Shown piece after piece: positions 25,378 through 34,202 of a stretch of 64,000 bases of DNA (the stretch's first letter is position 1; each line of letters opens with the position of its first letter). The stretch is from positions 4,588,001-4,652,000 of the forward strand of contig NZ_CP042266.1 of the NCBI RefSeq assembly GCF_007856155.1, written 5' to 3'. The notes under the pieces were generated by a model that searched no databases, was not told the origin of the DNA, and worked only from the letters and a program-made list of their open reading frames with translations. The position numbers were made by a program, and so were the translations under genes. The stretch is from Streptomyces qinzhouensis (GTDB taxonomy: Bacteria > Actinomycetota > Actinomycetes > Streptomycetales > Streptomycetaceae).

Positions 25378-26058
25378 ATGGCTACGGGTGCGAGCGGCGG
25401 GGCCCGGGGCGGCACCGGGGGACGGCGGATGCCGCGGGCCGTACGGGAGCGGCAGATGATGGACGCCGCGGTACGGACCTTCGGCCGGCGCGGCTACCGC
25501 GCCGCGTCCATGGACGAGATCGCCGAACTGGCCGGGGTCTCCAAACCGCTCGTCTATCTCTATCTGCACTCCAAGGAAGAGCTGTTCACCGCCTGTATCC
25601 GGCGTGAGGCGGAGGCGCTGCTGACCGCGGTCGAGCGGGCGGTGGAGCCGGAGCTGCCCGCGGACCGGCAGCTGTGGGCGGGGCTCACGGCCTTCTTCGC
25701 GCATGCCGCCGAGCACCCCGACGCCTGGTCCGTGCTGCACCGGCAGGCGCGGACCCACGGCGAACCCTTCGCGCTGGAGGTCGCCGCCATGCGCGGCCAT
25801 ATCGTCGCCTTTGTGGCGGGGCTGCTGGAGGCGGCGGCCCGGGAGGCCGGTTCGCCCGGACCGCCCGGGGAGCGCGATGTCGAGGGGCTGGCGCAGGCGC
25901 TGGTGGGGGCGGCGGAGTCGCTCGCGGCCTGGGTCAACGAGAGCGAGGGCGAGAGCGGCGGGGCGGTCTCGGCGAAGGAGGCGGCGGCCACGCTGATGAA
26001 CTTCGCGTGGGTCGGCCTCGGTGATCTGATCAAGGGTGAACGCTGGTCGCCGCGGTGA
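25378..26058 (+). CDS. TetR/AcrR family transcriptional regulator
   Basis: A 226-residue repressor. The helix-turn-helix domain runs from about residue 20 to 70: MMDAAVRTFGRRGYRAASMDEI, AELAGVSKPLVYLYLHSKEELF. The C-terminal ligand domain is Ala/Glu-rich with no recognisable ligand motif. ATG 25378 has GGAGGGG upstream; a TAGGCT -10 box lies near 25303. The next gene, 212 bases away in the same direction, is the Pls-like synthetase, its most likely target besides itself. Confidence 0.9.
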   Translation: MATGASGGARGGTGGRRMPRAVRERQMMDAAVRTFGRRGYRAASMDEIAELAGVSKPLVYLYLHSKEELFTACIRREAEALLTAVERAVEPELPADRQLWAGLTAFFAHAAEHPDAWSVLHRQARTHGEPFALEVAAMRGHIVAFVAGLLEAAAREAGSPGPPGERDVEGLAQALVGAAESLAAWVNESEGESGGAVSAKEAAATLMNFAWVGLGDLIKGERWSPR

Positions 26059-26144
26059 CGCGTGCGCTGCCGGCTTCGCGCGGGCGCGGCCCGGCGGCGA
26101 ACCATGCCTTCGGTGCATAACCGGCAAAGGTGATCAAACGCTAA

Positions 26145-26150
26145 TAGGCT
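26145..26150 (+). promoter_or_regulatory. -10 box TAGGCT upstream of the Pls-like operon
   Basis: TAGGCT in an A/T-richer pocket 65 bases before the small upstream ORF and 121 bases before the synthetase ATG. The -35 region is not clear. Confidence 0.35.
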
Positions 26151-26202
26151 CCTCGTTTGTCATGCGGACGGCCCAAGCAGGGCACGTCCCGCGCCGACGG
26201 AC

Positions 26203-26207
26203 GGAGG
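26203..26207 (+). promoter_or_regulatory. Ribosome site GGAGG of the upstream ORF
   Basis: GGAGG is seven bases from ATG 26215. This is the only strong ribosome site before the synthetase; its own ATG at 26271 has none. Confidence 0.7.
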
Positions 26208-26214
26208 CCGACAG

Positions 26215-26274
26215 ATGGTCACGCACCAGCCCCACGAGCCCGGCGGCGCCTCCGGCGGCGGGCGCGCCGCATGA
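26215..26274 (+). CDS. 19-codon upstream ORF coupled to the Pls-like gene
   Basis: ATG 26215 opens a 19-residue peptide, MVTHQPHEPGGASGGGRAA, whose TGA (26272-26274) overlaps the synthetase ATG (26271-26273) as ATGA. The placement of the only good ribosome site before this ORF suggests that ribosomes reach the synthetase by re-initiation. The alternative is a sequencing frameshift joining the peptide to the synthetase N-terminus, as the composition is similar. Too short for homology-based support. Confidence 0.4.
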   Translation: MVTHQPHEPGGASGGGRAA

Positions 26275-29200
26275 CTGTCGCCCCGGAGCCGTCCGTCCTC
26301 GGTGGGTCCCGCACCGGACCCCGGGCGGTCTTCACCGGCGGTCCCGCGACACCCGAACGGACCCTTCTCGACATCCTCACCGCCACGGCCCGCGCCCACC
26401 CCGGCGCGCTCGCCCTCGACGACGGCACGGGCCCCCCGCTCACGTACCGCGCACTGCTGGAAGAGGTCGAAGCGGTACGCCGCGATCTCGCCGCCCACGG
26501 TGTGACCCGGGGCGTCCGGGTCGGCGTCCGGGTCCCCTCCGGCACGGCCGATCTGTACATCTGCGTCCTGGCGGTCCTCGCGGCGGGGGCGGCGTACGTC
26601 CCGGTCGACGCGGACGACCCCGGGGAGCGGGCCCGGACCGTGTTCGCGGAGGCGGCGGTCGCGGGCGTCCTGGGCCCGGGCCGGGCCCTGGCGGGCGCGG
26701 CCCGGCGGAACACCGCGGGTGGTCCGGGGGAGCCGCCGCGGCCCGGCGACGACGCCTGGGTGATCTTCACATCCGGGTCGACGGGCCGGCCCAAGGGCGT
26801 CGCGGTCACCCACCGGTCCGCCGCCGCGTTCGTGGACGCGGAGGCGGGGCTCTTTCTGCCCGAGGCGCCGCTCGGACCCGGTGACCGGGTGCTCGCCGGT
26901 CTGTCCGTCGCGTTCGACGCGTCGTGCGAGGAGATGTGGCTGGCCTGGCGGCACGGGGCGTGCCTGGTACCCGCGCCCCGGGCGCTCGTACGGACCGGGG
27001 CGGATCTGGGGCCGTGGCTGACCGAGCGCGGGATCACCGTCGTCTCGACCGTGCCGACGCTCGCCGCGCTCTGGCCGGCGGCCGCGCTGGACGGCGTACG
27101 GCTGCTGATCCTCGGCGGTGAGGCGTGCCCGGCCGAGCTGGCCGGGCGGCTGGCCGTGCCGGGGCGGGAGGTGTGGAACACGTACGGCCCGACGGAGGCA
27201 ACGGTCGTCTCCTGCGCGGCCCGGCTGACCGGCGACGGCGGGCCGGTACGGATCGGACTCCCGCTGGCCGGCTGGGAGCTGGCCGTGGTGGACCGGCGGG
27301 GCGAACCGGTGGCGCCGGGGGAGAGCGGTGAGCTGGTGATCGGCGGCGCGGGACTGGCGCGCTATCTGGACCCGGCCCGCTCCACCACCGCCTACGCCCC
27401 GCTCCCCGCGACCGGCTGGCCCCGCGCCTACCGCTCCGGCGACCTGGTCCGGGCCGACCCCGAGGGCCTGGTCTTCCTGGGCCGCGCCGACGACCAGGTC
27501 AAGATCGGCGGCCGCCGGATCGAACTGGGCGAGATCGACGCCGCGCTGCGCTCCCTCCCGGACGTCACCGCCGCGGCGGCGGCCGTCCGCACAACACCCG
27601 CGGGCACCCGGGTGCTGGTGGGCTATGTGGTCCCGACGGGCGCCGCCGGCGGTCCCGGCCGTGCGGGCGACGGCGCGGCGCCGTCCGGACCGTGCCCACC
27701 CGCCGCGTCCGGCGGTTCGGCGGCTGCCGGTGCTGCGAATGGCCTGTGCTCCGCCGCGGTCCTGGACGGCCCCGACAGCCCCGGGAGCTCCGGTGTCCCG
27801 GTCGGCCCGGGTGCCGGGGGCGGTGCCCGGGGGCCGTCCGGCCGGGGTGTACCGGGTGCCTTCGGTGGTCCCGCCGGGGCGGCTGACGGTCCGGCGCCGT
27901 CCGCCTCCGGCGCCGGGGCCTCGGACGGTCCCGCCCGGGAGGGTGCTCCGGCGCCGGGGGCCTCCGGTGGTTCGGCGGGGTCGGCGGCCGGCGGTGGTCC
28001 CGGCCGGGGCGGTCCGGGGTGGTCCGGGGATTCGGTCCCGGACAGGACCGGGTGCTCCGGGGGTCCCGGCCATGTGGGCGCCGGACCGTGCCCACCCGCC
28101 GCGTCCGGCGGCTCGGCGGAGGCGGCGACCGGCGGTGCTTCTGACGGTCCGTGCCCCGCCGGTGGCACGGTCGGCCCGGGTGCCGAGGGCGATGCCGGGC
28201 CGGGTGTGCCCGGGAGCTCCGGTGGACCGGCCGTATCGGGCCGGCCCCGCGGAGCCGGGGGGACGGGCCCCGGCGCCCCGGTCGGCGGGTTCGACCGGGA
28301 CGGTGCCGTCGCGCGGCTGCGGCAGCTGCTGCCCGCCGGCCTGGTGCCCCTGCTCGCCGTCGTGGCGGAGCTGCCCACCCGCACGTCCGGGAAGACCGAC
28401 CGGGACGCCCTGCCCTGGCCGCTGCCCACCGGGCCGGGCCCGCGGACCCCGGCGCTCACCCCCACCGAGGCCTGGCTCGCCGCGCAGTGGGGCGAACTCC
28501 TCGGGGTCGCCGCCGAGGACACCGGTGCCGACTTCTTCGCGCACGGCGGCGGCAGTCTCGCCGCCGCCCGGCTCGTCGCACGGATCCGCGAGCGGTACGG
28601 CACCGCGTCCGTCGGCGACATCTACCGGAACCCCGGCCTCGGCGCCCTCGCCCGGGTCCTCGACGAACGGACCGGCCGGACCCGCAGCGGCCCGGCGGGG
28701 ACCACGGCCCGGTCACCGGACGAACGGACCGTTCCGCCGGTTCCGCGCCGGGCCCGGGCCGTGCAGCTGGCCGTCCTGCCGCTGCTGCTCACCCTCGGCG
28801 GGCTGCGCTGGGCCGTCGTCGCCGCGGCCGCCGCGAACGTCATCGGCGCCGGACCCGGCATCTCCTGGTGGTGGATCGCGCTGGGCTGGCTGCTGCTCGC
28901 CGGGCCGCCCGGCCGGATCGCGATCGCCGCGGGCGGCGCCCGGCTGCTGCTGCGCGGGGTGCGCCCGGGCACGTACCCGCGCGGCGGATCCGTCCATCTC
29001 GGACTCTGGGCCGCCGAACGGCTCGCCCAGCTCTGCGGCGCCCACCAGCTCGCGGGCTGCTGGCTGATCTACTACGCCCGCGCCCTCGGCGTCCGGGTCG
29101 CCGACGGCGTCGATCTGCACGCCCTGCCGCCCGTCACCGGACTGCTGCGGCTCGGCCGGGGCGCGGCCGTCGAACCCGAGGCCGATCTCGCCGGGCACTG

Positions 29201-30806
29201 GCTGGACGGCGACCGGCTGCACATCGGAGCGGTACGGATCGGAGCCGGCGCGGTCGTCGGCGCCCGCAGCACCCTCTTGCCCGGCGCCCGGATCGGCAAG
29301 CGCGCCGAAATCGCGCCCGGCTCCGCGGTGACCGGCACCGTACCGGCGGGGGAGCGCTGGTCCGGGGTGCCCGCCACCCGCACCGGCCGGGCCCGCGGCC
29401 GGTACACCGATCTGCCGCGCCCGCCGCGCCGGGCCCGCTGGACCGCCGGCTACGCCCTGACGTCCGTCCTCCTCGGTTTGCTGCCCGCCGTCGCCGCGCT
29501 GCCCGCGCTGCTGGTGCTCCGGTACGCCCCCGGGCTCGCCGCGGGCATCGTCCTCGGGACCCTGACCGGCCTGGCCGCGTACGCCCTTCTGATCCTGGCG
29601 GGGGTACGGGCCCTCGGCGCCGGGCTCCGCGCGGGCAGCCACCCCGTCCACGGGCCGGCCGCCTGGCGCGCCTGGGCCGTGGAACGGCTGATGGACACCG
29701 CCCGCGCCCAGCTCTTCCCGCTCTACGCGAGCCTCGCCACGCCCGGCTGGCTGCGGGCCCTCGGCATGAAGGTCGGCCGGGACGTGGAGGCCTCCACCGT
29801 GTTGGCGCTGCCCGCGATGACGACGGTCGGCGACGGTGCCTTCCTCGCCGACGACACCATGATCGGCTCCTATGAGCTGGGCGGCGGGCGGCTGCGGATC
29901 GCCGCCGCCCGGGTCGGCAAACGGGCCTTCCTCGGCAACTCCGGCATGGCCGCCGCGGGCCGCCGGGTCCCCAAGCACGGTCTGGTGGGTGTGCTGTCGG
30001 CCGCGCCGAAACGGGCCGAGGCGGGCAGTTCCTGGCTCGGGATGCCCCCGATCAGACTGCGCAGGACGCCCGAGAAGAGCGACCGGAGCCGTACCTACGC
30101 CCCTCCGGTACGGCTCCGCTGGGCCAGAGCCGCCGTCGAACTCTGCCGGATCGTGCCGGTGCTCTGCTCGGCCGCGCTCGCCGTCGCGGGCGTGCTCGCC
30201 TTCGCGGCGCTCGCCGGGGCGTACGGTATCCCGGCCGCCGCCGTGCTCACCGGCCCGCTCCTGGCGGTGGGCGGGGTGGTGGCCTGTGTGGTCACCGCGG
30301 CCGCGAAATGGCTGCTCGCCGGCCGGTTCCGGGCGGGGGAGCATCCACTGTGGTCCGGGTTCGTCTGGCGCGGCGAACTGGCCGACACCTTCGTTGAGGT
30401 GCTGGCCGTGCCATGGCTGATCGGCGCGGTGGGCGGCACCCCGCTGATGAACCTGTGGCTGCGGTCCCTCGGCGCCCGGGTGGGCCGCGGCGTCTGGTGC
30501 GAGACGTACTGGCTGCCGGAGGCCGATCTGGTGGCCGTCGGCGCGGGCGCGAGCGTGAACCGCGGGTGTGTGCTCCAGACCCATCTCTTCCACGACCGGA
30601 TCATGCGCCTGGGGCCGGTGGAACTGGGCCCGGGCGCCACCCTCGGCCCGCACAGCATCGCCCTGCCCGGCGCGGTCATCGGCGCGGGCGCGGTGGCGGG
30701 CCCGGCGTCCCTGGTCCTGCGCGGCGAACGGGTACCGCCGGGCACCCGCTGGCTGGGCAACCCGATCGCGGCCTGGCCCGGCCGGGGCGGTGCCGGCCAT
30801 GAATGA
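26271..30806 (+). CDS. Pls-like membrane NRPS: A-PCP followed by three membrane/beta-helix repeats
   Basis: A 1511-residue protein with the architecture of epsilon-poly-L-lysine synthetase. The adenylation domain has A3 FTSGSTGRPKG (about 165-175), A5 YGPTEAT (305), A7 YRSGDLV (387), A8 GRADDQVKIGGRRIELGE (404-421) and A10 TSGKTDRDAL with the catalytic lysine near 708. The carrier protein has GGGSLAAARL (Ser near 761). From about 828 on come three units, each a pair of membrane helices plus a hexapeptide-repeat domain of LbH acyltransferase type. There is no condensation or thioesterase domain; in this family the three C-terminal domains catalyse peptide bond formation. Unusual is a ~215-residue Gly/Ala/Pro/Ser-rich insertion (about 455-668) within the A-domain C-terminal lobe. 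Predicted role: membrane-bound synthesis of a homopolymer or amino acid conjugate. Confidence 0.85.
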   Translation: MTVAPEPSVLGGSRTGPRAVFTGGPATPERTLLDILTATARAHPGALALDDGTGPPLTYRALLEEVEAVRRDLAAHGVTRGVRVGVRVPSGTADLYICVLAVLAAGAAYVPVDADDPGERARTVFAEAAVAGVLGPGRALAGAARRNTAGGPGEPPRPGDDAWVIFTSGSTGRPKGVAVTHRSAAAFVDAEAGLFLPEAPLGPGDRVLAGLSVAFDASCEEMWLAWRHGACLVPAPRALVRTGADLGPWLTERGITVVSTVPTLAALWPAAALDGVRLLILGGEACPAELAGRLAVPGREVWNTYGPTEATVVSCAARLTGDGGPVRIGLPLAGWELAVVDRRGEPVAPGESGELVIGGAGLARYLDPARSTTAYAPLPATGWPRAYRSGDLVRADPEGLVFLGRADDQVKIGGRRIELGEIDAALRSLPDVTAAAAAVRTTPAGTRVLVGYVVPTGAAGGPGRAGDGAAPSGPCPPAASGGSAAAGAANGLCSAAVLDGPDSPGSSGVPVGPGAGGGARGPSGRGVPGAFGGPAGAADGPAPSASGAGASDGPAREGAPAPGASGGSAGSAAGGGPGRGGPGWSGDSVPDRTGCSGGPGHVGAGPCPPAASGGSAEAATGGASDGPCPAGGTVGPGAEGDAGPGVPGSSGGPAVSGRPRGAGGTGPGAPVGGFDRDGAVARLRQLLPAGLVPLLAVVAELPTRTSGKTDRDALPWPLPTGPGPRTPALTPTEAWLAAQWGELLGVAAEDTGADFFAHGGGSLAAARLVARIRERYGTASVGDIYRNPGLGALARVLDERTGRTRSGPAGTTARSPDERTVPPVPRRARAVQLAVLPLLLTLGGLRWAVVAAAAANVIGAGPGISWWWIALGWLLLAGPPGRIAIAAGGARLLLRGVRPGTYPRGGSVHLGLWAAERLAQLCGAHQLAGCWLIYYARALGVRVADGVDLHALPPVTGLLRLGRGAAVEPEADLAGHWLDGDRLHIGAVRIGAGAVVGARSTLLPGARIGKRAEIAPGSAVTGTVPAGERWSGVPATRTGRARGRYTDLPRPPRRARWTAGYALTSVLLGLLPAVAALPALLVLRYAPGLAAGIVLGTLTGLAAYALLILAGVRALGAGLRAGSHPVHGPAAWRAWAVERLMDTARAQLFPLYASLATPGWLRALGMKVGRDVEASTVLALPAMTTVGDGAFLADDTMIGSYELGGGRLRIAAARVGKRAFLGNSGMAAAGRRVPKHGLVGVLSAAPKRAEAGSSWLGMPPIRLRRTPEKSDRSRTYAPPVRLRWARAAVELCRIVPVLCSAALAVAGVLAFAALAGAYGIPAAAVLTGPLLAVGGVVACVVTAAAKWLLAGRFRAGEHPLWSGFVWRGELADTFVEVLAVPWLIGAVGGTPLMNLWLRSLGARVGRGVWCETYWLPEADLVAVGAGASVNRGCVLQTHLFHDRIMRLGPVELGPGATLGPHSIALPGAVIGAGAVAGPASLVLRGERVPPGTRWLGNPIAAWPGRGGAGHE
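27685..27723 (+). repeat. Direct repeat copy 1 in the synthetase linker
   Basis: Identical to 28081-28119 except at one base (38 of 39), 396 bases apart in the same frame, so both copies encode PCPPAASGGSA. It indicates growth of the linker by internal duplication. Confidence 0.85.
28081..28119 (+). repeat. Direct repeat copy 2 in the synthetase linker
   Basis: Second copy of the 39-base repeat described for 27685-27723; the one difference (T to C) is silent. Confidence 0.85.
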
Positions 30807-30987
30807 ACCGGAGCCCGGCCCGCCGACGGCAGCGCAGGTGCCGGAGCCCGGGGCCCGCCCGGGCCGCCGCCTACCGCGGGGCCCGTACCGGCAAGGGCGG
30901 GGCACCCGCAAAGCCCAGCGGGCCGGCCCGCAGCGGGAAGCGACCCCGCAGCCGTCCCATCCGCACCGACCGGAGGCCCCGGCGTGA
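30799..30987 (+). CDS. Possible 62-residue Pro/Arg-rich ORF bridging synthetase and peptidase genes
   Basis: ATG 30799 lies inside the last codons of the synthetase and the TGA (30985-30987) overlaps the GTG start of the peptidase, so the three frames would be translated in a chain. The product begins MNEPEPGPPTAAQVPEPG and becomes basic. Third positions are G/C-rich, but so are those of the overlapping frame from 30803, which also reads open; coding status is therefore undecided. It may just be the untranslated or re-initiation segment between two coupled genes. Confidence 0.35.
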   Translation: MNEPEPGPPTAAQVPEPGARPGRRLPRGPYRQGRGTRKAQRAGPQREATPQPSHPHRPEAPA

Positions 30988-32348
30988 GCGACTCCTACCT
31001 CCCCCACCACGGCGACGACGGCTACCGCGTCACCGCCTATGACCTCGACCTCGAATACATCCCGCACACCGGCCGGCTCGCGGGCCGCGCCACCGTGCAC
31101 GCCGTGGCCCGCCGCAACCTCCCCGCCCTCGGACTCGACCTCGGGCCCTTCAAACTGCACAAGGTCCTCGTCGACGGCCGCCGCCCGGCCCGCTTCACCC
31201 ACCGCGCCGGCAAACTGCGGATCACCCCCGACCGGACCGTCCCCGCGGGCACCGCCTTCACCGTGGAGGTCCGCTACCAGGGCGTACCGCGGCCCGTCAG
31301 GACCCGCGAATGGGGCGAACTGGGCTGGGAGCAGCTCGACGAGGGCGCCCTGGTGGCCGCCCAGCCGCACGGCGCGCCGTCCTGGTTCCCCTGCAACGAC
31401 CGGCTCGACGACAAGGCCCTCTACCGGATCGCGATGACCGCGCCCACCCCGTACACCGTGATCGCCAACGGCCGGCTGACCTCCCGCACCTCGGCCGCGT
31501 CCACGACCCGCTGGGTGTACGAGCAGTCCGCGCCGATGGCCACCTATCTGGCCACGGTCCAGATCGGGCCGTACGAACGCGTGGCGGTCCCCGGCGCCGA
31601 CGGCCACGGCGTACCGCAGTCCGCCGCGGTACCGCGACCGCTGCTCGCCCGGTTCGCCCATGACTTCGCCCGCCAGCACCAGATGATCGACCTGTTCGAG
31701 GAGCGCTTCGGCCCGTACCCCTTCGAGGACTACACGGTGGTCGTGACCGCGGACGATCTCGATGTGCCGGTCGAGGCGGAGGGGCTCGCCGTCTTCGGCG
31801 CCAACCATGTCGACGGCGCGCGCGGCAGCGAGCGGCTGATCGCGCACGAACTGGCCCACCAGTGGTTCGGCAACAGCCTCACCGTCGCCGACTGGCGGCA
31901 TATCTGGCTGAACGAGGGATTCGCGAAGTACGCGGAGTGGCTCTGGTCCGAAGCGTCCGGCGGGCCGTCCGCGGCCGTACTGGCGGCCCGCTCCCGGGCC
32001 CGGATCGCCCTGCTGCCACAGGATCTGCGGCTCGCCGACCCGGGGCTGCGCCGGCTCTTCGACGACCGGGTGTACGAGCGGGGCGCGCTGACCCTGCACG
32101 CGCTGCGGACGGTGATCGGGGATCCGGCGTTCACGGCCCTGCTGCGGGAGTGGACGGAGGTCCACCGGCACGGGCTGGTGACCACGGAGGGGTTCACGGC
32201 GCTCGCGGAACGTCACGCCGGGGCGGGGCGGCTGGACGGCCTCTTCCGGACCTGGCTGTACGAGAAACGGCTCCCGGAGCTGCCGTCCCCGGACCCCGCG
32301 CCGGGTTCTGCCCCGGCCCCCCGGACCACGGTTCAGCCGACCGGATGA
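30984..32348 (+). CDS. M1 family zinc metallopeptidase (aminopeptidase N-like)
   Basis: A 454-residue protein. HELAHQWFGNSLT carries the HEXXH zinc site (His288, Glu289, His292) and WLNEGFAKYAEWLW the third ligand (Glu311, exactly 18 residues later). An N-terminal beta-saddle domain comes first. The usual GAMEN exopeptidase motif is replaced by EGLAVFGANHV, so typical N-terminal amine recognition may differ. The helical C-terminal domain of full-length aminopeptidase N is missing, as in other ~450-residue actinobacterial members. There is no signal peptide. Its place right after the Pls-like gene suggests processing or degradation of the product; epsilon-poly-lysine producers are known to contain zinc aminopeptidases that degrade the polymer. 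Confidence 0.88.
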   Translation: MSDSYLPHHGDDGYRVTAYDLDLEYIPHTGRLAGRATVHAVARRNLPALGLDLGPFKLHKVLVDGRRPARFTHRAGKLRITPDRTVPAGTAFTVEVRYQGVPRPVRTREWGELGWEQLDEGALVAAQPHGAPSWFPCNDRLDDKALYRIAMTAPTPYTVIANGRLTSRTSAASTTRWVYEQSAPMATYLATVQIGPYERVAVPGADGHGVPQSAAVPRPLLARFAHDFARQHQMIDLFEERFGPYPFEDYTVVVTADDLDVPVEAEGLAVFGANHVDGARGSERLIAHELAHQWFGNSLTVADWRHIWLNEGFAKYAEWLWSEASGGPSAAVLAARSRARIALLPQDLRLADPGLRRLFDDRVYERGALTLHALRTVIGDPAFTALLREWTEVHRHGLVTTEGFTALAERHAGAGRLDGLFRTWLYEKRLPELPSPDPAPGSAPAPRTTVQPTG

Positions 32349-32397
32349 AAATTACGGAAAAATTTAACGGAACTTTCCATTCCGGCCCTTGGTCGAC

Positions 32398-32485
32398 GTT
32401 TGGTCAGCGTTTGGGCAGGCCTTGATTCAGCTTTTGGTTCGGCGTTTGGTTCAGCGTTTGGTTCGGCACCGGGTTCGGCACCGGC
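32398..32485. repeat. Degenerate 11-12-base tandem repeat (GTTTGGTTCGGC-like)
   Basis: About seven imperfect units of GTTTGGTTCRGC type, T-rich and unlike the surrounding sequence, ending in two GGTTCGGCACCGG units. Confidence 0.6.
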
Positions 32486-32524
32486 TTGGCGCTTGGTCCC
32501 GTGCGCGGGAATTCTCCGGATATA

Positions 32525-32570
32525 CCCGGGCGGGGCCCGCCGCGCTGTGTCGCGGCGGACCCCGCCCGGG
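32525..32570 (+). terminator. Very stable terminator hairpin of the Pls-peptidase operon
   Basis: Arms 32525-32544 and 32551-32570 match at 19 of 20 positions with a 6-base loop (CTGTGT), followed by AAAGG. Confidence 0.75.
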
Positions 32571-32576
32571 AAAGGC

Positions 32577-32607
32577 AGAAGCCCCGTTCCTTGCGGACGG
32601 GGCTTCT
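32577..32607 (-). terminator. Terminator of the cold-shock gene
   Basis: Perfect 11-base arms AGAAGCCCCGT and ACGGGGCTTCT with a 9-base loop, 43 bases beyond the stop codon; on the minus strand a T-rich stretch (TCTGCCTTT) follows. Confidence 0.8.
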
Positions 32608-32650
32608 TGGGTACTGCTTTAAATCGGACGCGATCGCCGACGCCCTGGCA

Positions 32651-32854
32651 TTAGGCCGGGGTGACGTTCTCCGCCTGCGGGCCCTTCGGGCCCTGAGTGA
32701 CGTCGAAGTTCACGACCTGGTTCTCCTCGAGGGAGCGGAAACCAGCCGCGTTGATCGCCGAGTAGTGGACGAAGACATCCGGGCCGCCGCCGTCCTGGGC
32801 GATGAAGCCGAAGCCCTTTTCAGCGTTGAACCACTTGACGGTTCCGGTAGCCAT
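32651..32854 (-). CDS. Cold-shock protein of the CspA family
   Basis: A 67-residue single OB-fold RNA chaperone: [20 protein letters not shown] contains RNP1 (KGFGFI) and DVFVHYSAI is RNP2. The ATG at 32854 has a perfect ribosome site AAGGAGG (minus strand of 32859-32865). The longer frame to 32899 is rejected, since the family starts at MATGTVKW. A structured leader of roughly 90 bases precedes it. Confidence 0.97.
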   Translation of the reverse strand: MATGTVKWFNAEKGFGFIAQDGGGPDVFVHYSAINAAGFRSLEENQVVNFDVTQGPKGPQAENVTPA

Positions 32855-32975
32855 AAGCCCTCCTTGGGCCAAAGGGTTGCCCTGCTCCAGAACCTGCAAA
32901 CAAGTCTGAAAACTACAAAAGCCTGCGGGTTACATGCTCCGCAGGCTCTGTACTGCAAGGGAAACCAAACTGCAA
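32855..32975 (-). promoter_or_regulatory. Structured 5' leader and promoter of the cold-shock gene
   Basis: On the minus strand a possible -35/-10 pair (TTGCAG, 17 bases, TACAGA) is followed by a perfect 9-base stem AGCCTGCGG/CCGCAGGCT (32939-32947 with 32920-32928) and TTTT, which looks like an intrinsic terminator inside the leader. Nearer the start, CCTT can pair with the AAGG of the ribosome site. Both could give temperature- or growth-dependent control. Confidence 0.45.
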
Positions 32976-33194
32976 CTTGCGTTGAGCGTAGCACGCAGGG
33001 TCCGGGCAGCGGTAGAGGTGAAGATCACGTCACTCGGACGCTTGAAACCGCCATCCATTCGCTGACGCGTCCCAGCTCACAAGGGGCGCACGCCCGGCTG
33101 CCGAGGGGGCGCGCCGCGGATCGCCGCGCAACACGGGGTTCGCTCCCCCGCGCGCCCCGTCCCACCGGCCCCCCGGTCCCCCGGTCCCGGCGGT

Positions 33195-34202
<1,008 letters not shown>

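Larger units (their letters stand above)
32349..32650. other. Intergenic region between convergent peptidase and cold-shock genes
   Basis: It holds a degenerate tandem repeat (about 32398-32485), a 20-base-arm hairpin (32525-32570) and the cold-shock terminator (32577-32607). I see no gene; the short open frames encode only (SAFG)n-like repeats. Confidence 0.6.

Noticed and set aside
28713..32216. 1167-codon open frame on the minus strand, opposite the Pls-like and peptidase genes
   Set aside because: No domain motif; Gly/Arg/Asp/Gln-rich shadow composition produced by high-GC DNA opposite strongly supported genes.
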